From Adiantum capillus-veneris (lineage: Eukaryota > Streptophyta > Polypodiopsida > Polypodiales > Pteridaceae): a DNA stretch of 64,000 nt. Below the pieces are notes generated by a model. That model was not told the DNA's origin. It saw nothing but the letters and a program-made list of their open reading frames with translations, and did not search any database. The stretch's first letter is position 1; each line of letters begins with the position of its first letter. Shown here one piece after another: positions 1 through 10,818 of this stretch. The stretch is from assembly GCA_014529385.2 (NCBI GenBank), contig CM043968.1, positions 130,940,018-131,004,017 on the forward strand, read 5' to 3'. The position numbers and the translations under genes were made by a program.

Positions 1-1087
1 GGATTAATTTTTTTTATTATCGTAATGTTTGAAAGACAAAAGCTTGCACTTTAGATAAATCAATTAGTCTAATCAATTAAAAATTCTTGATAAAAGAACC
101 AATAGAAATAAAGCTCCTTAGAAGACTATTGAACAGTCTACCAAGGGGTCCATCCAGCAGCCTATTGGCTTGCTTGATTCTTATTGGCCATAAGTCTAAA
201 AGGTCCAATGAGAGTTTAAATAAATTTTTTTAATTACATAAAGCTCTCACAAAAGGGGAAAGGGGGACACTTATCACAAGTCTATCAACTATGCTTCTTA
301 ATTGTTATTGGATAAGCTCTGCAGGAGCCAATGGGAAGCCAGCAAGATCATTTGGGAAGAGGGGTCGACCAAGAAGAGAGAGAGGTTGGCAATTTTACAC
401 TAACCAACTTTGCTACACACACACACACACAACTCATGTGTTGAGCAAGAACTCCATCTCCTTCTCCAAGCATTGAGAAGTAGTGGCCTACACCAACAAC
501 TCTTGGATATGGAATGCAAATTCAACCAAGAGCCAAGCTTCAATGGCATGCTCATCTCCTCTACCATGCTAATTACTAAGCTAAGATATGCTATTAGAAT
601 GATTATGTGAGGAGAATACTTCTTTCTCGTAAGATACATCTTATTCCTCTTAATCATTACTCATTCCCTGCTAGCTCTCACCATGTTTGAAGGTGTGTGA
701 GGTCTTGGGACTGCGGCTAGGCCAACTAGGTGTGTTCTTCAAGAATAATTTGGTGCATGAATCTTTCATCTTCATTGCACCAATGAGTTGTCAAGAAACA
801 CAAAGATTGTATTGTATAAAAGAAAAATTGATGGGAGAAGCTATAATACAAAGCCTTTTTGGAGGGGGGACCCGGCTCCATGTAAATCTGGTCCTCAACT
901 GTTGTCAATTGTTCTATTTCTCTCTCTTTACAAGTATTGTCTATGCCAAACTATCTAGATGTAATTGCTATGTTGCTTTCTTCAACTAGTACTCTCTCCA
1001 TTCTTATTAGAAACTTGTTCTTAATGAGATTCTCACTATGTCATCATTTTTTGCTACATACAAGTTACTAGTGCATTAAATGTTACA
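1..1087 (+). mobile_element. LTR, 3' portion (3' LTR or solo LTR), iMet-primed family
   Basis: This stretch aligns along its length with 15480-16610. Shared landmarks are the 'accaatag' block near 100, the 'aaaaggggaaagggggacac' block near 252, the 'tgtgtgaggtcttggg' block near 697 and the 'ggctccatgtaaat' block near 873. The copy at 15019-16610 ends in TGTTACA and is followed at once by a primer binding site. This copy ends in the same TGTTACA at 1081-1087 but is followed by satellite sequence instead, so it is a 3' LTR or a solo LTR. Its 5' part lies outside the window. Small reading frames inside it have no recognisable product. Confidence 0.7.
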
Positions 1088-1090
1088 AAG

Positions 1091-1814
1091 CTAGATTTCC
1101 TTCCACCTCTCTCTAGAGGTTAGGAAAGTGTAGGATATTTTAACTAAACAAACTACTATCTATGAAGCTTAGGTTGGACAAGTAGTGGGGATTTTCTTCA
1201 CACCATGTTTCAATAGAGATTAGCATAGACAAGTGGTGGGTCTTCAAACAAAACTCCCCACGTACAACATATCTCGTTTTTCCATGTTTTAACAGATCCT
1301 AGCTTGGACAAGTGGTGAACCTTGAAGCAAAACTCCCCATGTACAACATAAATATGGTTTCTCCATGTTTCAATAGAACCTAGCTTGGACAAGTGGTGGA
1401 CCTTAAAAAAAAACTTCCTTTGTAAAAAAAAATAAAAAAATATGGTTTTTCCATGTTTCAATAAAACTTAGATTTGAGAAGTGGTGTAGATTTTTGTTGT
1501 CAATGTTTCAACAAATTCTAGCTTGGACGAGTGGTACATCTAGCTGCTCTCCATTCTTCAGTGGAGCCTACCTTAGACAAGTGGTGGATCTTGGAACCAA
1601 AATCCCATGTAGAATAAAACCATCATGGAATTGACAAGTTTTAATGGAGCTTGGCTTGGACAAATGGTTAAACTTGCTTCTCTTTGTGTTTCAATGGAGC
1701 TTGGATTAGACAAGTGGTGGAACCTTTCTTATCCCCATGTTCTAATGGAGCTAAGTTTAGAAAAAAAAACCTTGATATTGAAAACAACTAGGGTTTTCCA
1801 TGGTTCAATGGTGC
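1091..1814. repeat. Satellite-like array, left half of unit A
   Basis: A core close to TTGGACAAGTGGTGG recurs about every 50-85 bp (near 1171, 1226, 1301, 1382, 1468, 1521, 1571, 1652, 1702), usually after 'ccatgtttcaat' and before 'aaactccccatgtac'. The stretch aligns with 11074-11960, the next unit of the same array. The unit is cut at 1814 by element A and resumes at 10938. Reading frames here are not coding. Confidence 0.8.
1811..1814. other. Target site duplication of element A, left copy (GTGC)
   Basis: GTGC lies directly before the TG of the 5' LTR and recurs at 10934-10937 directly after the CA of the 3' LTR. Removing the element and one copy gives a sequence that aligns without gaps to the uninterrupted paralogous site near 11946-11967. 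Confidence 0.8.
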
Positions 1815-3251
1815 TGATCCGAGCCTATCACAAATTCTTGTTTATCATATTTTGTTGGTTTTCCTTGCTTCAAGAGGTTTACAATAAAAGAAAGAGTGAG
1901 AACAACCTCTTGGAAAAATTAAAAAAAAAATGATTTGATAGGAATTTTTTCTTGACTAGTTCACCGGAGGTGAAAGGTAGAGGGAGAACCTAGTGGTAAA
2001 GGGAAGGGAAAATATGTAAATGTGAAAATAAAAGATATGATGTGGTTGTGGAGCCATGCATCCATGATTCAAGGGTCATGAGTGGCTCATATCATCATGG
2101 CTTTGGAGCCATATGATGATTCAAACAAATGCGACCCAAGTGGAAGACTTGGTAAAGGAAGGAACCAGAAACATGATTTTGCTGAATTTTAAAAAAATAC
2201 TTCCACTCCGACCCAAGAAAAGTTGTCTTCATCAAAGTTGTAGCTGATGAGTTGGAGATTCTGGCCATATTTTTTTAATAATTTTTGCATCTACGGTCTA
2301 GGAGATATGGCCAAAATGGCGGACGCCAGTTTTTTCAACTGTGGTGGAGACCACCCCCTCTACCTTTACACACACACACCCTTCCTTTTCCACATTGAGA
2401 CCTTCTCTAAAAATCAGCCATTAGTCTTCTCACCCTCCTCTCCTTCCTCCTCTCTCTCAAGCTCAAAAACCCATCAAAATTCCTCTTCTAATCACCTCTC
2501 AAGTCATGCTTAATCTTGTTGTAATTCATAAGTTCTCATTCAACCCCTTTCTATTATTACTAGATATGTATTGATTTTATGTAGATTCTTTACATTTTAA
2601 AATAAGGAAGCTCTTGGACTCAAGCTATGGAGGAAGGAGTGAAGACAACACAAGTGATGATGGAGCTAATTGGTCAACAAATCACTTGGAAGGAGCTTCT
2701 TCATTGGTTGAATGTCCCTAATCAAGCTTCATTTGTACAAATTACACTTGGATCTTAACCTCACTCCTAATCACTCTCTTTCCTATATAAAGAGGCCTTC
2801 CCCTTTGTAATTTCAAGCCTCCCTCAGCCCCATTGAGTCTTTGTATCACTCACCATGAGCCCATAAGCTCATTCATTCACTCTATTCTTGCACATTCTAG
2901 AGTGCAAATTGTTTCATGCTAGTAACCTCTCCTCCTCTTACTTATGTTAATTAAGAGAAATCTTTTATATGTGTGTGAGAGTGCTTGATGTGATCTTGGC
3001 TAATCCTTGAGTGGTTGTTTGGAAATCTACATGACTATTTGTGTTGGGAGTGTTTGAAGTCATCCATTCCTTGTACACACACTAAGGTTAATGCTTCATT
3101 CATAGTGATCTCTCTCTCTCTCTCTCTCTCTCTTTGTGTAGCGGTCCTAGCCCATGCTTCCAAGACTAGGTGGTGCCCTTATCTCATTTCCCTTGTGGCG
3201 CAATGGAGTTTGTTTTGGTGTAGAGGCCGCCATTCCAAATTTCCTTCGTCA
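1815..3251 (+). repeat. 5' LTR of element A
   Basis: Begins TGATCCGAGCC and ends TTCCTTCGTCA. It matches 9468-10933 almost base for base. A TATA box (TATATAA) lies at 2784-2790, and a (TC)n run at about 3109-3134 is much shorter than in the 3' LTR. The 88-residue reading frame at 2247-2513 recurs in the 3' LTR only because the LTRs are copies. Confidence 0.93.
2784..2790 (+). promoter_or_regulatory. TATA box of element A 5' LTR
   Basis: TATATAA followed by 'agaggccttcccc', in the expected position for an LTR promoter, with the same motif at 10436-10442 in the 3' LTR. The motif is seen; promoter function is inferred. Confidence 0.6.
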
Positions 3252-3255
3252 TAAA

Positions 3256-3266
3256 TTGGTGCCCCC
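3256..3266 (+). other. Primer binding site of element A
   Basis: TTGGTGCCCCC starts 4 nt after the 5' LTR. The same TTGGTGCCCCC stands next to the LTR of element D on the minus strand (48036-48048), which supports a functional primer site. I cannot assign the tRNA with confidence. Confidence 0.7.
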
Positions 3267-3303
3267 TTATTGAGGAGTTCTCAAGCAGCGCTCTGTCAAT
3301 CCA

Positions 3304-4272
3304 ATGAAGGAAGATCCATCAAATTCTCCGAGACTTCCACTATGGTCTCCCCAAGAAGCTCGAGAAAAGAAGCGTCTTTATGGACAAACGGCACGTATGC
3401 GGGTAAAGAGAGTTAACTACACACACCCTTCTTTGCTTCAAGGAAAATCTTGTAGTCATCAAGTCCCTAGGTCAAAAAATTGTGTTGAGTGCTTTGTGGC
3501 TAGTGTGAAGACACTTCCTTTGAAGCCTCGACTTCAGGTGGTGAAAGCACTCTCAAACTCGGGTATTAACAAGTTTTTGGAGGGGGAGCTACACATCAAT
3601 GGGGTGCGGTATTGGCAAGAGGCTACATATGGTGATGCACTCCAACTACTACTAGCAAGATGGCTCACGGTGGTTGAGAGGGTAGCCATCAAACCCTATG
3701 AACTCTACAAAGTTGAAGATGGTCACACCAAAGCTAGGCTAATCACTGGTGAGCAAATTCTTCGCATCTCTCAAATGGTGGGATCCAAGAGAGCTCAACT
3801 TCAATGAAGTGCTTCATGGAAGTTTGTATTTAATGCACCAATGAATAATCCCATTTTCTACAACTTTCAATCAGTTCAGAAAATTAGGGTGAATGTGCGC
3901 ATTGATAGAAAGATTTTTTTCCAACAAAGATTGGTCTTCTATTTTGGAGCTGAGAGGTTGAGAGAGATATTGTTGTCCCCTGACCCTATAATATTTCCTA
4001 TTTTGGAGTATAATGTATCTTTTGATGTTCACATCTTCATCTTGCTTTAAGCATACTCCATGAATCATAGGGATTTATATGGACCTTTCCAACCTCTTGT
4101 TAGACAAACTGTGCATATAATAGCTAGCACAAAGCTTAGGTTCCAAAACATCATAAGGAGCTTACTAGGCCCTCGTCGTCTAGCTGAGATTAATGCATCT
4201 ATCAATCCATTTATTCTACCCTTAATAAGATATGATTTGGGCCTATACGTTTTCATCTTTGTGTTGTATTGA
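3304..4272 (+). pseudogene. Leader ORF region upstream of gag (ORF0), broken by two in-frame stops
   Basis: Three consecutive segments lie in one frame: 3304-3807 (167 codons), 3841-4050 (69) and 4060-4272 (70), separated only by TGA at 3805-3807 and TAA at 4048-4050. The last two resemble each other: each has an FQ..R..V start, a G[AP].RL.EI core, then P.I.P.I.Y and V.IFIL at the end, suggesting an internal duplication. I recognise no family. The segments could be one ancestral leader protein of about 320 residues with two stops, or separate small frames. Gag follows about 20 nt downstream. The function is unknown, and the open frame may be partly chance. Confidence 0.4.
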
Positions 4273-4292
4273 GAGGAAGGCAACCCACTTTT

Positions 4293-5563
4293 ATGATGGC
4301 TTTCCCAAATTTTTTTGGGCGTAGTGGGGAAAATGCTTGGGATTTTTTGGATAACTTGGAGATGGCTTTCCTTGTCTCTGGGAGGGATGATGAAGCATTG
4401 AAATTGAGAGCTTTTCCTTTGGTGCTCAAAGAAGAAGCTAGGGTATGGTTCCAGGCTCTAGATCCAACCCAAAGAATTGATTGGGAGGGATTGAAGGCGG
4501 CTTTCCTACGAAGATTTCGACGAGCCAATTCGGCAGAAGAACTATGGCAACGACTTCTGGCCCTTCATCAATTTGACCCTCATGGTTATGCAACCTATGA
4601 GGAAGGTTTTCTGAAACTTTGGGGGCAATTGGTTTTCCCAATTGCCTCCAAAAGGATCGATTTATCTCAGGTTTGTACCCCTTGCTAAGGGAGAAGGTAA
4701 AGAGAAAATTTCCAGATGCTTTTGAAGATGCCTTAAGATTTGCTAGGGAAAAGAATAGAAAGATTCTCTATCAAGCCCAAGCTGGCCAGCTAGCTTTGGA
4801 AGGCAATATCACAACTATGGAAGCTTCTCACATACCTCCAAATGTGCCTAATGCACCAGACCTCAATAGAGGTCAACAAGAAGATATGCTCCAAAAAATA
4901 AACAATCTCACAAACCAGCTAGAGGGGTTGAGAGTAAATCTTGTGCAGGGTGCAAGAAGGCCTATTGAGGGAAATGGTGGGAATCGGCCACCAATGCGAC
5001 GTCAAGCAAGGGAAATGTTGTGTTACAATTGTGGGGAAAATGGCCACGGCATGTATAATTGCCCTCATCCCAGAAGATATGACTACCTTGTCAGAGGTCC
5101 TCGACAACAAGTAAGTCCTCCCCGTGCTAGAGCTCAAGCACAAGAGCAACCTCAACCTCAAATTTTGCAGCCACCTCGTGCTCAATCTCAAGCCCCTGCT
5201 ACTCAACCAAATGTGAACATCATAAGGATGGAGGAGGTCCTCAAGGGCAGAAGCAACCAGGAAGAAATAGTTAAAGGGAAGATGAAGATAGATGAAGTGG
5301 CTACAATGCCTATCAAACGTGTGCGTGTCCAAGATGAAGTAGGTAAAGAAACAAGCAAAGATGCAAGCAATGAAGCAAGTACATCTCGGGCAACTAAAGA
5401 TGAAGCCAAGAAGAGAAAGACCCGTACTAGGTCTCAAATTGACATCTCTGATTTCCCTATGGGATCTCGGACACAACCTTATGACTTGACAGCTGATGTG
5501 AGTTCTCAAGGACCAAAGATTACTTGGCCACAACTACTTCATATCTCTCCAAAGCTTCGATGA
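4293..5563 (+). pseudogene. gag: Gag of element A, one frameshift
   Basis: Gag forms the virus-like particle and binds element RNA. The reading starts at ATG 4293 (MMAFPNFFG) and shows a retrotransposon gag domain with the WFQAL and FLRRF landmarks. Near 4650 the frame must slip by -1: the first frame ends at 4688 and the second, open from 4619, continues with DRFISGLYPLL. The break sits in an A-run (CCAAAAGG) and equals the loss of one A. The second part contains a CCHC zinc knuckle (CYNCGENGHGMYNC) near 5020-5062, then a long Pro/Gln-rich and a basic tail. It ends in TGA at 5561-5563, where element C has an arginine codon, so gag and pol were probably one polyprotein frame. Confidence 0.85.
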
Positions 5564-5575
5564 CAATGGTCAAAA

Positions 5576-7993
5576 ATGGTGAGCACGAGGGCAAAGCGAA
5601 GTAAGCTAGTAAGTGTAATCAAAGCATATGGTCTCAAGGATATAGTGCCTTTGGTGGAGGCTCAAATCAAGGGACAACGGATTCCAAAAACTTACATTGA
5701 CAGTGGAGCAGAGGTTTGTGTCATGACAGAAAAGCTAATGCATCAATTGGGTTTAGAGGTAATGGAATCATCAAACTTTAGGGAAAAAATGGCCAATAAT
5801 GTCTCTGTCACTTGTGTGGGTGTAGTGAAAGCTTTGAGAGTTTCTGTTTTTGGAATCACTACAGAAGTTGATGCTTATGTGATGCCAGTAAAGGGAGAAG
5901 GATACCCCCTTATTTTAGGACGACCTTGGCTCATGGGTATAGGAGCTAGGCAAGATTGGGCAACAGGAGACTTGGAGTTGAGGCCTCGCATGGGTGGCCA
6001 TAGTCGGAAGGTGGTTTATAACCTAAAGAATGGGCGACAAGAGAACCTTGAACTAGAGACGTCAGCTGATGAGTGGAGCTCAAGTGGATGCTCCTCATCC
6101 ATGGACGAGGAAGAGAGTTCAAGTGAAGAGAGTGATAGCACTCTCGAAGTCATGGGCGTCACCATAAAGGAAACTACCTCATCAGAAGACAACCCAAGGA
6201 TCCAAATGGAGAATGTGTGGGATGCCAGCCTAGAGGAGATGTTATCCAAGGATATAAAGGAAAAAGAAAAGGAGGGTTATGTAAATGTTCTCAAGAAGCA
6301 TGCATCATTGTTTATTTCTGATTACACTCACATTACAGGTGTCACTGCAGTGAAGCATCATATCCATCTAAAAGAAGGGAGCAAGCCAGTAGTACAAAAA
6401 CTAAGAAGATTAGGAGTTGTGCAACAAAATGCGCTGTTGTCCGAGGTGAAGAGGCTCTTAGAAGCAGGATTCATATACCCAGTAGAAGATTCAGAATGGG
6501 TCTCCCCAGTAGTGGTGAGGCCAAAGAAGAATGGTAAATGGCGAGTGTGCGTGGATTACAAGCCACTAAATGCTGCAATAAAGAGGGACCACTTCCCTCT
6601 CCCATTTCAAGATGAGATTCTAAATGAAGTAGCAGGCCATGAGGGATACACAGTGTGTGATGGCTACTCTGGCTACTTTCAAATACGCATTGCAGAGGAG
6701 GACCAGAAAAAGACTACTTTCATCACACCATGGGGACGTTTTGCATTTCGAGTCATGCCTTTTGGTCTCACCAACGCTCCAGCCACCTTTCAACGATTCA
6801 TGAACATGGTCTTCCAACCTTACTTTGGTAAGTCCATAAGGGTTTTCATAGATGACTTTTGTATTTACAGCTCCAAAAGTATGCATCTCGGCAAGATTGA
6901 TGAAGGATTTACTCGTTTAGCTAAGCTGGGTGGACAACTAAACAAGTACAAATGTCACATTGGGGAAAGCAAGGTTACACTATTAGGGCATGTAGTGTCC
7001 ATTGATGGAATCGAGGTAGATCCTAAAAAGATAGAAACATTGCTAAATCTACCTTCCCCAACTTCCATCAAACAATTAATCTCTTTATTGCAAAAGCTAA
7101 GATATTTGAGTAGATTCATACACTTACTCTCCCAAGTGATATTTCCTCTACAACAGCTGACTCGTCAAGAGACGCTTGTTTGGAGTGAAGAAAGTGATGG
7201 GCATTTTAGAGAGATTAAAAAAATGTTAGGGTCACTCCCTGTAATCCTCCAACCTTGTTGGGAAGAAACATTCTTTGTAAACCCTAGTGTGGGAGAAGAG
7301 GCCATTGGTGCTGCCCTCCTACAAAAAGATCCAAAAACATCCTTTATGAGGCCTGTGTATTTTGCTAGCCGCCTCATGGAAAACACAGAGAAGGCCTACA
7401 CCCTGATGGAACAGCTAGTGTTAGCTCTCATGTTTGCGGTAACCAAATTTCGGCCATACTTGCTGCCGAAGAGGTTTGTAATTATCACTGTGGAGGATAT
7501 GTTTCCCTATGCACTACAACATATGGAAATCTCTGACAAAATAGCAAAGTGGGTGGTGCGACTTCAAGAGTTTGATTATACAATACAGGTTGAAAGAACA
7601 ACTCGAGCATGCTTAGCCGACATTTTAACAAACAAGTGCTATGAAAAAGTTTTCCATTTGAAGAGAAAGGAACTTCCACCACCTCCAGCTCTAGAGGCTT
7701 TGGTCAATGCTTATAGCCTCTACTTTGATGGAGCATACAAGAGAACCAAGGATAAGGCAACTGCAGGCATCGTGGTCTTATCTCCATTGGGAGAGAGGAT
7801 CCATGGTGAAGGGATCACTCTAGAAGATGTCCACTCCAACAATGAAGCAGAATATCATGCTCTAATTCATGGCCTTTGTTGGTGCCTCGATAATTCAATT
7901 AAGAGATTAAACGCTTTTGGTGACTCCGTGCTTTTGGTAAGGCAAATGCAAGGTACATGGGCTTGCAAAAATGCCCGTCACTCTACTAAATGA
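5576..7993 (+). CDS. pol: Pol part 1 of element A: protease, RT, RNase H, start of second RNase H
   Basis: This 805-codon stretch continues the second gag frame after one TGA codon. Aspartic protease: DSGA at residues 42-45 and LILGRPW near 112-118. An acidic linker follows. The reverse transcriptase has WRVCVDYKPLN near 320, MPFGLTNAPATFQRF, and the catalytic FIDD near 424-427. The RT-linked RNase H begins near 560. A second RNase H follows, with YFDGAYK near 716, NNEAEYHAL near 755 and FGDSVLLVRQ near 780. The second RNase H is cut by a frame break near 7985, and its last catalytic region (DQNKDADHLAS) lies in the next frame. The ATG at 5576 is the first in frame, but the protein probably came from a Gag-Pol precursor. 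Confidence 0.92.
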   Translation: MVSTRAKRSKLVSVIKAYGLKDIVPLVEAQIKGQRIPKTYIDSGAEVCVMTEKLMHQLGLEVMESSNFREKMANNVSVTCVGVVKALRVSVFGITTEVDAYVMPVKGEGYPLILGRPWLMGIGARQDWATGDLELRPRMGGHSRKVVYNLKNGRQENLELETSADEWSSSGCSSSMDEEESSSEESDSTLEVMGVTIKETTSSEDNPRIQMENVWDASLEEMLSKDIKEKEKEGYVNVLKKHASLFISDYTHITGVTAVKHHIHLKEGSKPVVQKLRRLGVVQQNALLSEVKRLLEAGFIYPVEDSEWVSPVVVRPKKNGKWRVCVDYKPLNAAIKRDHFPLPFQDEILNEVAGHEGYTVCDGYSGYFQIRIAEEDQKKTTFITPWGRFAFRVMPFGLTNAPATFQRFMNMVFQPYFGKSIRVFIDDFCIYSSKSMHLGKIDEGFTRLAKLGGQLNKYKCHIGESKVTLLGHVVSIDGIEVDPKKIETLLNLPSPTSIKQLISLLQKLRYLSRFIHLLSQVIFPLQQLTRQETLVWSEESDGHFREIKKMLGSLPVILQPCWEETFFVNPSVGEEAIGAALLQKDPKTSFMRPVYFASRLMENTEKAYTLMEQLVLALMFAVTKFRPYLLPKRFVIITVEDMFPYALQHMEISDKIAKWVVRLQEFDYTIQVERTTRACLADILTNKCYEKVFHLKRKELPPPPALEALVNAYSLYFDGAYKRTKDKATAGIVVLSPLGERIHGEGITLEDVHSNNEAEYHALIHGLCWCLDNSIKRLNAFGDSVLLVRQMQGTWACKNARHSTK

Positions 7994-9426
7994 GAGAAGC
8001 CAAAGCTCTTATGAGGAGATTTAGGGAGGCACAAGTACATCATGTGCCAAGAGACCAGAACAAGGATGCAGACCACCTAGCATCATCAAAGTTAAATGAG
8101 TCAATAGTGGGAGCAGTGGCCATCAAACTTCCACTTCAGCAAGGCAAGGAGGACTTGGAAGATATTATGCACATTCTGGAGCAAGGAGAGGCTCCTAAAC
8201 ACTTGAATGCAGGGGAAAGGCGATGGTTAGCTAGGAAGGCTACCAGGTATCGCATAGTAAATGATGACTTGTATTGTCTTGGTAAGGATGGTGTGCTTAG
8301 GAGAGTGCCTTTGAAGAGTGAAATTGAAGAGATTTTAAAATCTTGTCACGATGATATGTGCGGAGGACACTTTGCACACGACGTCACTAGTAGAAAGGTT
8401 CTACAAGCTGGGTTTACTTGGCCAAGTCTTCATCGTGATGTCAAATACTGGTGTCAAACATGTGATGAATGTCAGAAAGCAGGACCACGACAGCTCATGG
8501 CTGAACCTCAGAACCCAATAAAAGTATATGGGCCCTTTGAGAAGTGGGGAATTGATGCCATAGGGCCTCTACCACGCACTCAGTCAGGTAAAGAGTACAT
8601 CATCATGGGAGTAGACTACATGACTAGATGGGCTGAGGCTATGCCGACCAATAGAATTACTGCTAAGGATGTGAGTCAGTTCATCTTTGACCACATCTGT
8701 TGCCGGTTTGGCACCCCTCTTGAAATACTATCTGATAGAGGACCAGGGTTTAGAGCAGACTTGGTAGGAGAACTCATGAAGAAGCTAAATATTCAGCATC
8801 AACACTCTACTCCTTACTACCCTCAGTGCAATGGTTTGGTGGAAAAGGTAAATGGAATCATTTGCAAAATTATCACCAAACAGGTACATGCCAGGTGCCA
8901 AGATTGGGACAAACACCTGAATGGAGCTCTATGGGCCTATAGAACCTCCTTCAAAACTACATTAGGGTACACACCCTTTGATTTGGTTTATGGAAAGGAG
9001 GCGCTTTTGCCCATTGAAGTGAAGTTAACAAGTCTTCGAATATTGGGTAGCCAGGTAGGCTCTCAAAAGGAGAAAGTACATCAAAGGATCATGGATCTAG
9101 AGAGGCTGCAATTGGATCGTGAAGAAGCCATCAACCACTATTCTCAAGAAGCAGAGAAGCACAGAGAAAAGTTCAACAAAAAGCTAGCATCCAAAGACAT
9201 CAAAAAGGGATCTCTGGTGCTTCGATATGACAATCGCTTCGACACTTGCAAGGATGGAAAGTTTCTTTTTCGATGGGAAGGCCCGTTCTTGGTTACCAAA
9301 AAGTTCAAAAATGGCTCTTACAGACTTCAAGACATTGATGGTAAAGTGCACAAGACCAGGACAAATGGATGGCACCTAAAGCCTTATCACATCAGGATAA
9401 GGTCAGCTCAAGATCAAAGAAAGTAG
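7990..9426 (+). CDS. pol: Pol part 2 of element A: end of second RNase H, integrase
   Basis: The integrase inserts element DNA into the host genome. The first 35 residues finish the second RNase H (DQNKDADHLAS). A zinc-binding HHCC region follows near residues 123-165, with CQTCDECQKAG as its cysteine half. The DDE core is complete: D in WGIDAIGPL near 188, D in SDRGPGF near 249 and E in GLVEKVNG near 285, a D,D35E spacing. The C-terminal module has WEGPFLV and NGSYRLQ near 427-447 (GPF/GPY type), and no chromodomain follows. The overlap with part 1 is 4 nt (ATGA), but an uninterrupted relative at 41265-41729 shows this is a -1 break at an A-run, not two genes. Confidence 0.9.
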   Translation: MREAKALMRRFREAQVHHVPRDQNKDADHLASSKLNESIVGAVAIKLPLQQGKEDLEDIMHILEQGEAPKHLNAGERRWLARKATRYRIVNDDLYCLGKDGVLRRVPLKSEIEEILKSCHDDMCGGHFAHDVTSRKVLQAGFTWPSLHRDVKYWCQTCDECQKAGPRQLMAEPQNPIKVYGPFEKWGIDAIGPLPRTQSGKEYIIMGVDYMTRWAEAMPTNRITAKDVSQFIFDHICCRFGTPLEILSDRGPGFRADLVGELMKKLNIQHQHSTPYYPQCNGLVEKVNGIICKIITKQVHARCQDWDKHLNGALWAYRTSFKTTLGYTPFDLVYGKEALLPIEVKLTSLRILGSQVGSQKEKVHQRIMDLERLQLDREEAINHYSQEAEKHREKFNKKLASKDIKKGSLVLRYDNRFDTCKDGKFLFRWEGPFLVTKKFKNGSYRLQDIDGKVHKTRTNGWHLKPYHIRIRSAQDQRK

Positions 9427-9452
9427 GCTAGAGGCATAAATACCCCTAGCCA

Positions 9453-9464
9453 GGTTTGGGGGGG
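9453..9464 (+). other. Polypurine tract of element A
   Basis: GGTTTGGGGGGG lies 3 nt before the 3' LTR. Elements B, C and D have G-rich tracts in the matching position. Confidence 0.75.
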
Positions 9465-9467
9465 CCA

Positions 9468-10758
9468 TGATCTGAGCCTATCACAAATTCTTGTTTATCA
9501 TATTTTGTTGGTTTTCCTTGCTTCTAGAGGTTTACAATAAAAGAAAGAGTGAGAACAACCTCTTGGAAAAATTAAAAAAAAATGATTTGATAGGAATTTT
9601 TTCTTTACTAGTTCACCGGAGGTGAAAGGTAGAGGGAGAACCTAGTGGTAAAGGGAAGGGAAAATATGTAAATGTGAAAAGAAAAGATATGATGCGGTTG
9701 TGGAGCCATGCATCCATGATTCAAGGGTCATGAGTGGCTCATATCATCATGGCTTTGGAGCCATATGATGATTCAAACAAATGGGACCCAAGTGGAAGAC
9801 TTGGTAAAGGAAGGAACCAGACACATGATTTTGCTGAATTTTAAACAAATACTTCCACTCCGACCCAAGAAAAGTTGTCTTCATCAAAGTTGTAGCTGAT
9901 GAGTTGGAGATTCTGGCCATATTTTTTTAATAATTTTTGCATCTACGGTCTAGGAGATATGGCCAAAATGGCGGACGCCAGTTTTTTCAACTGTGGTGGA
10001 GACCACCCCCTCTACCTTTACACACACACACCCTTCCTTTTCCACATTGAGACCTTCTCTAAAAATCAGCCATTAGTCTTCTCACCCTCCTCTCCTTCCT
10101 CCTCTCTCTCAAGCTCAAAAACCCATCAAAATTCCTCTTCTAATCACCTCTCAAGTCATGCTTAATCTTGTTGTAATTCATAAGTTCTCATTCAACCCCT
10201 TTCTATTATTACTAGATATGTATTGATTTTATGTAGATTCTTTACATTTTAAAATAAGGAAGCTCTTGGACTCAAGCTATGGAGGAAGGAGTGAAGACAA
10301 CACAAGTGATGATGGAGCTAATTGGTCAACAAATCACTTGGAAGGAGCTTCTTCATTGGTTGAATGTCCCTAATCAAGCTTCATTTGTACAAATTACACT
10401 TGGATCTTAACCTCACTCCTAATCACTCTCTTTCCTATATAAAGAGGCCTTCCCCTTTGTAATTTCAAGCCTCCCTCAGCCCCATTGAGTCTTTGTATCA
10501 CTCACCATGAGCCCATAAGCTCATTCATTCACTCTATTCTTGCACATTCTAGAGTGCAAATTGTTTCATGCTAGTAAACTCTCCTCCTCTTACTTATGTT
10601 AATTAAGAGAAATCTTTTATATGTGTGTGAGAGTGCTTGATGTGATCTTGGCTAATCCTTGAGTGGTTGTTTGGAAATCTACATGACTATTTGTGTTGGG
10701 AGTGTTTGAAGTCATCCATTCCTTGTACACACACTAAGGTTAATGCTTCATTCATAGT

Positions 10759-10818
<60 letters not shown>

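Noticed and set aside
2247-2513. 88-residue frame present identically at 9899-10165, as if a conserved gene
   Set aside because: It is conserved because both are LTR copies of element A; there is no independent support for coding.
4919-5533. Minus-strand frame of 204 residues
   Set aside because: Antisense shadow of the gag tail of element A; no domain and biased by the gag codons.
5561-5563. Programmed stop-codon readthrough between gag and pol
   Set aside because: Not excluded, but element C has an Arg codon in the equivalent context, so a CGA to TGA mutation is simpler.
7990-7993. ATGA overlap suggesting translational coupling between two pol genes
   Set aside because: Element C has an unbroken frame at the same place, so the overlap is a by-product of a -1 break in an A-run.
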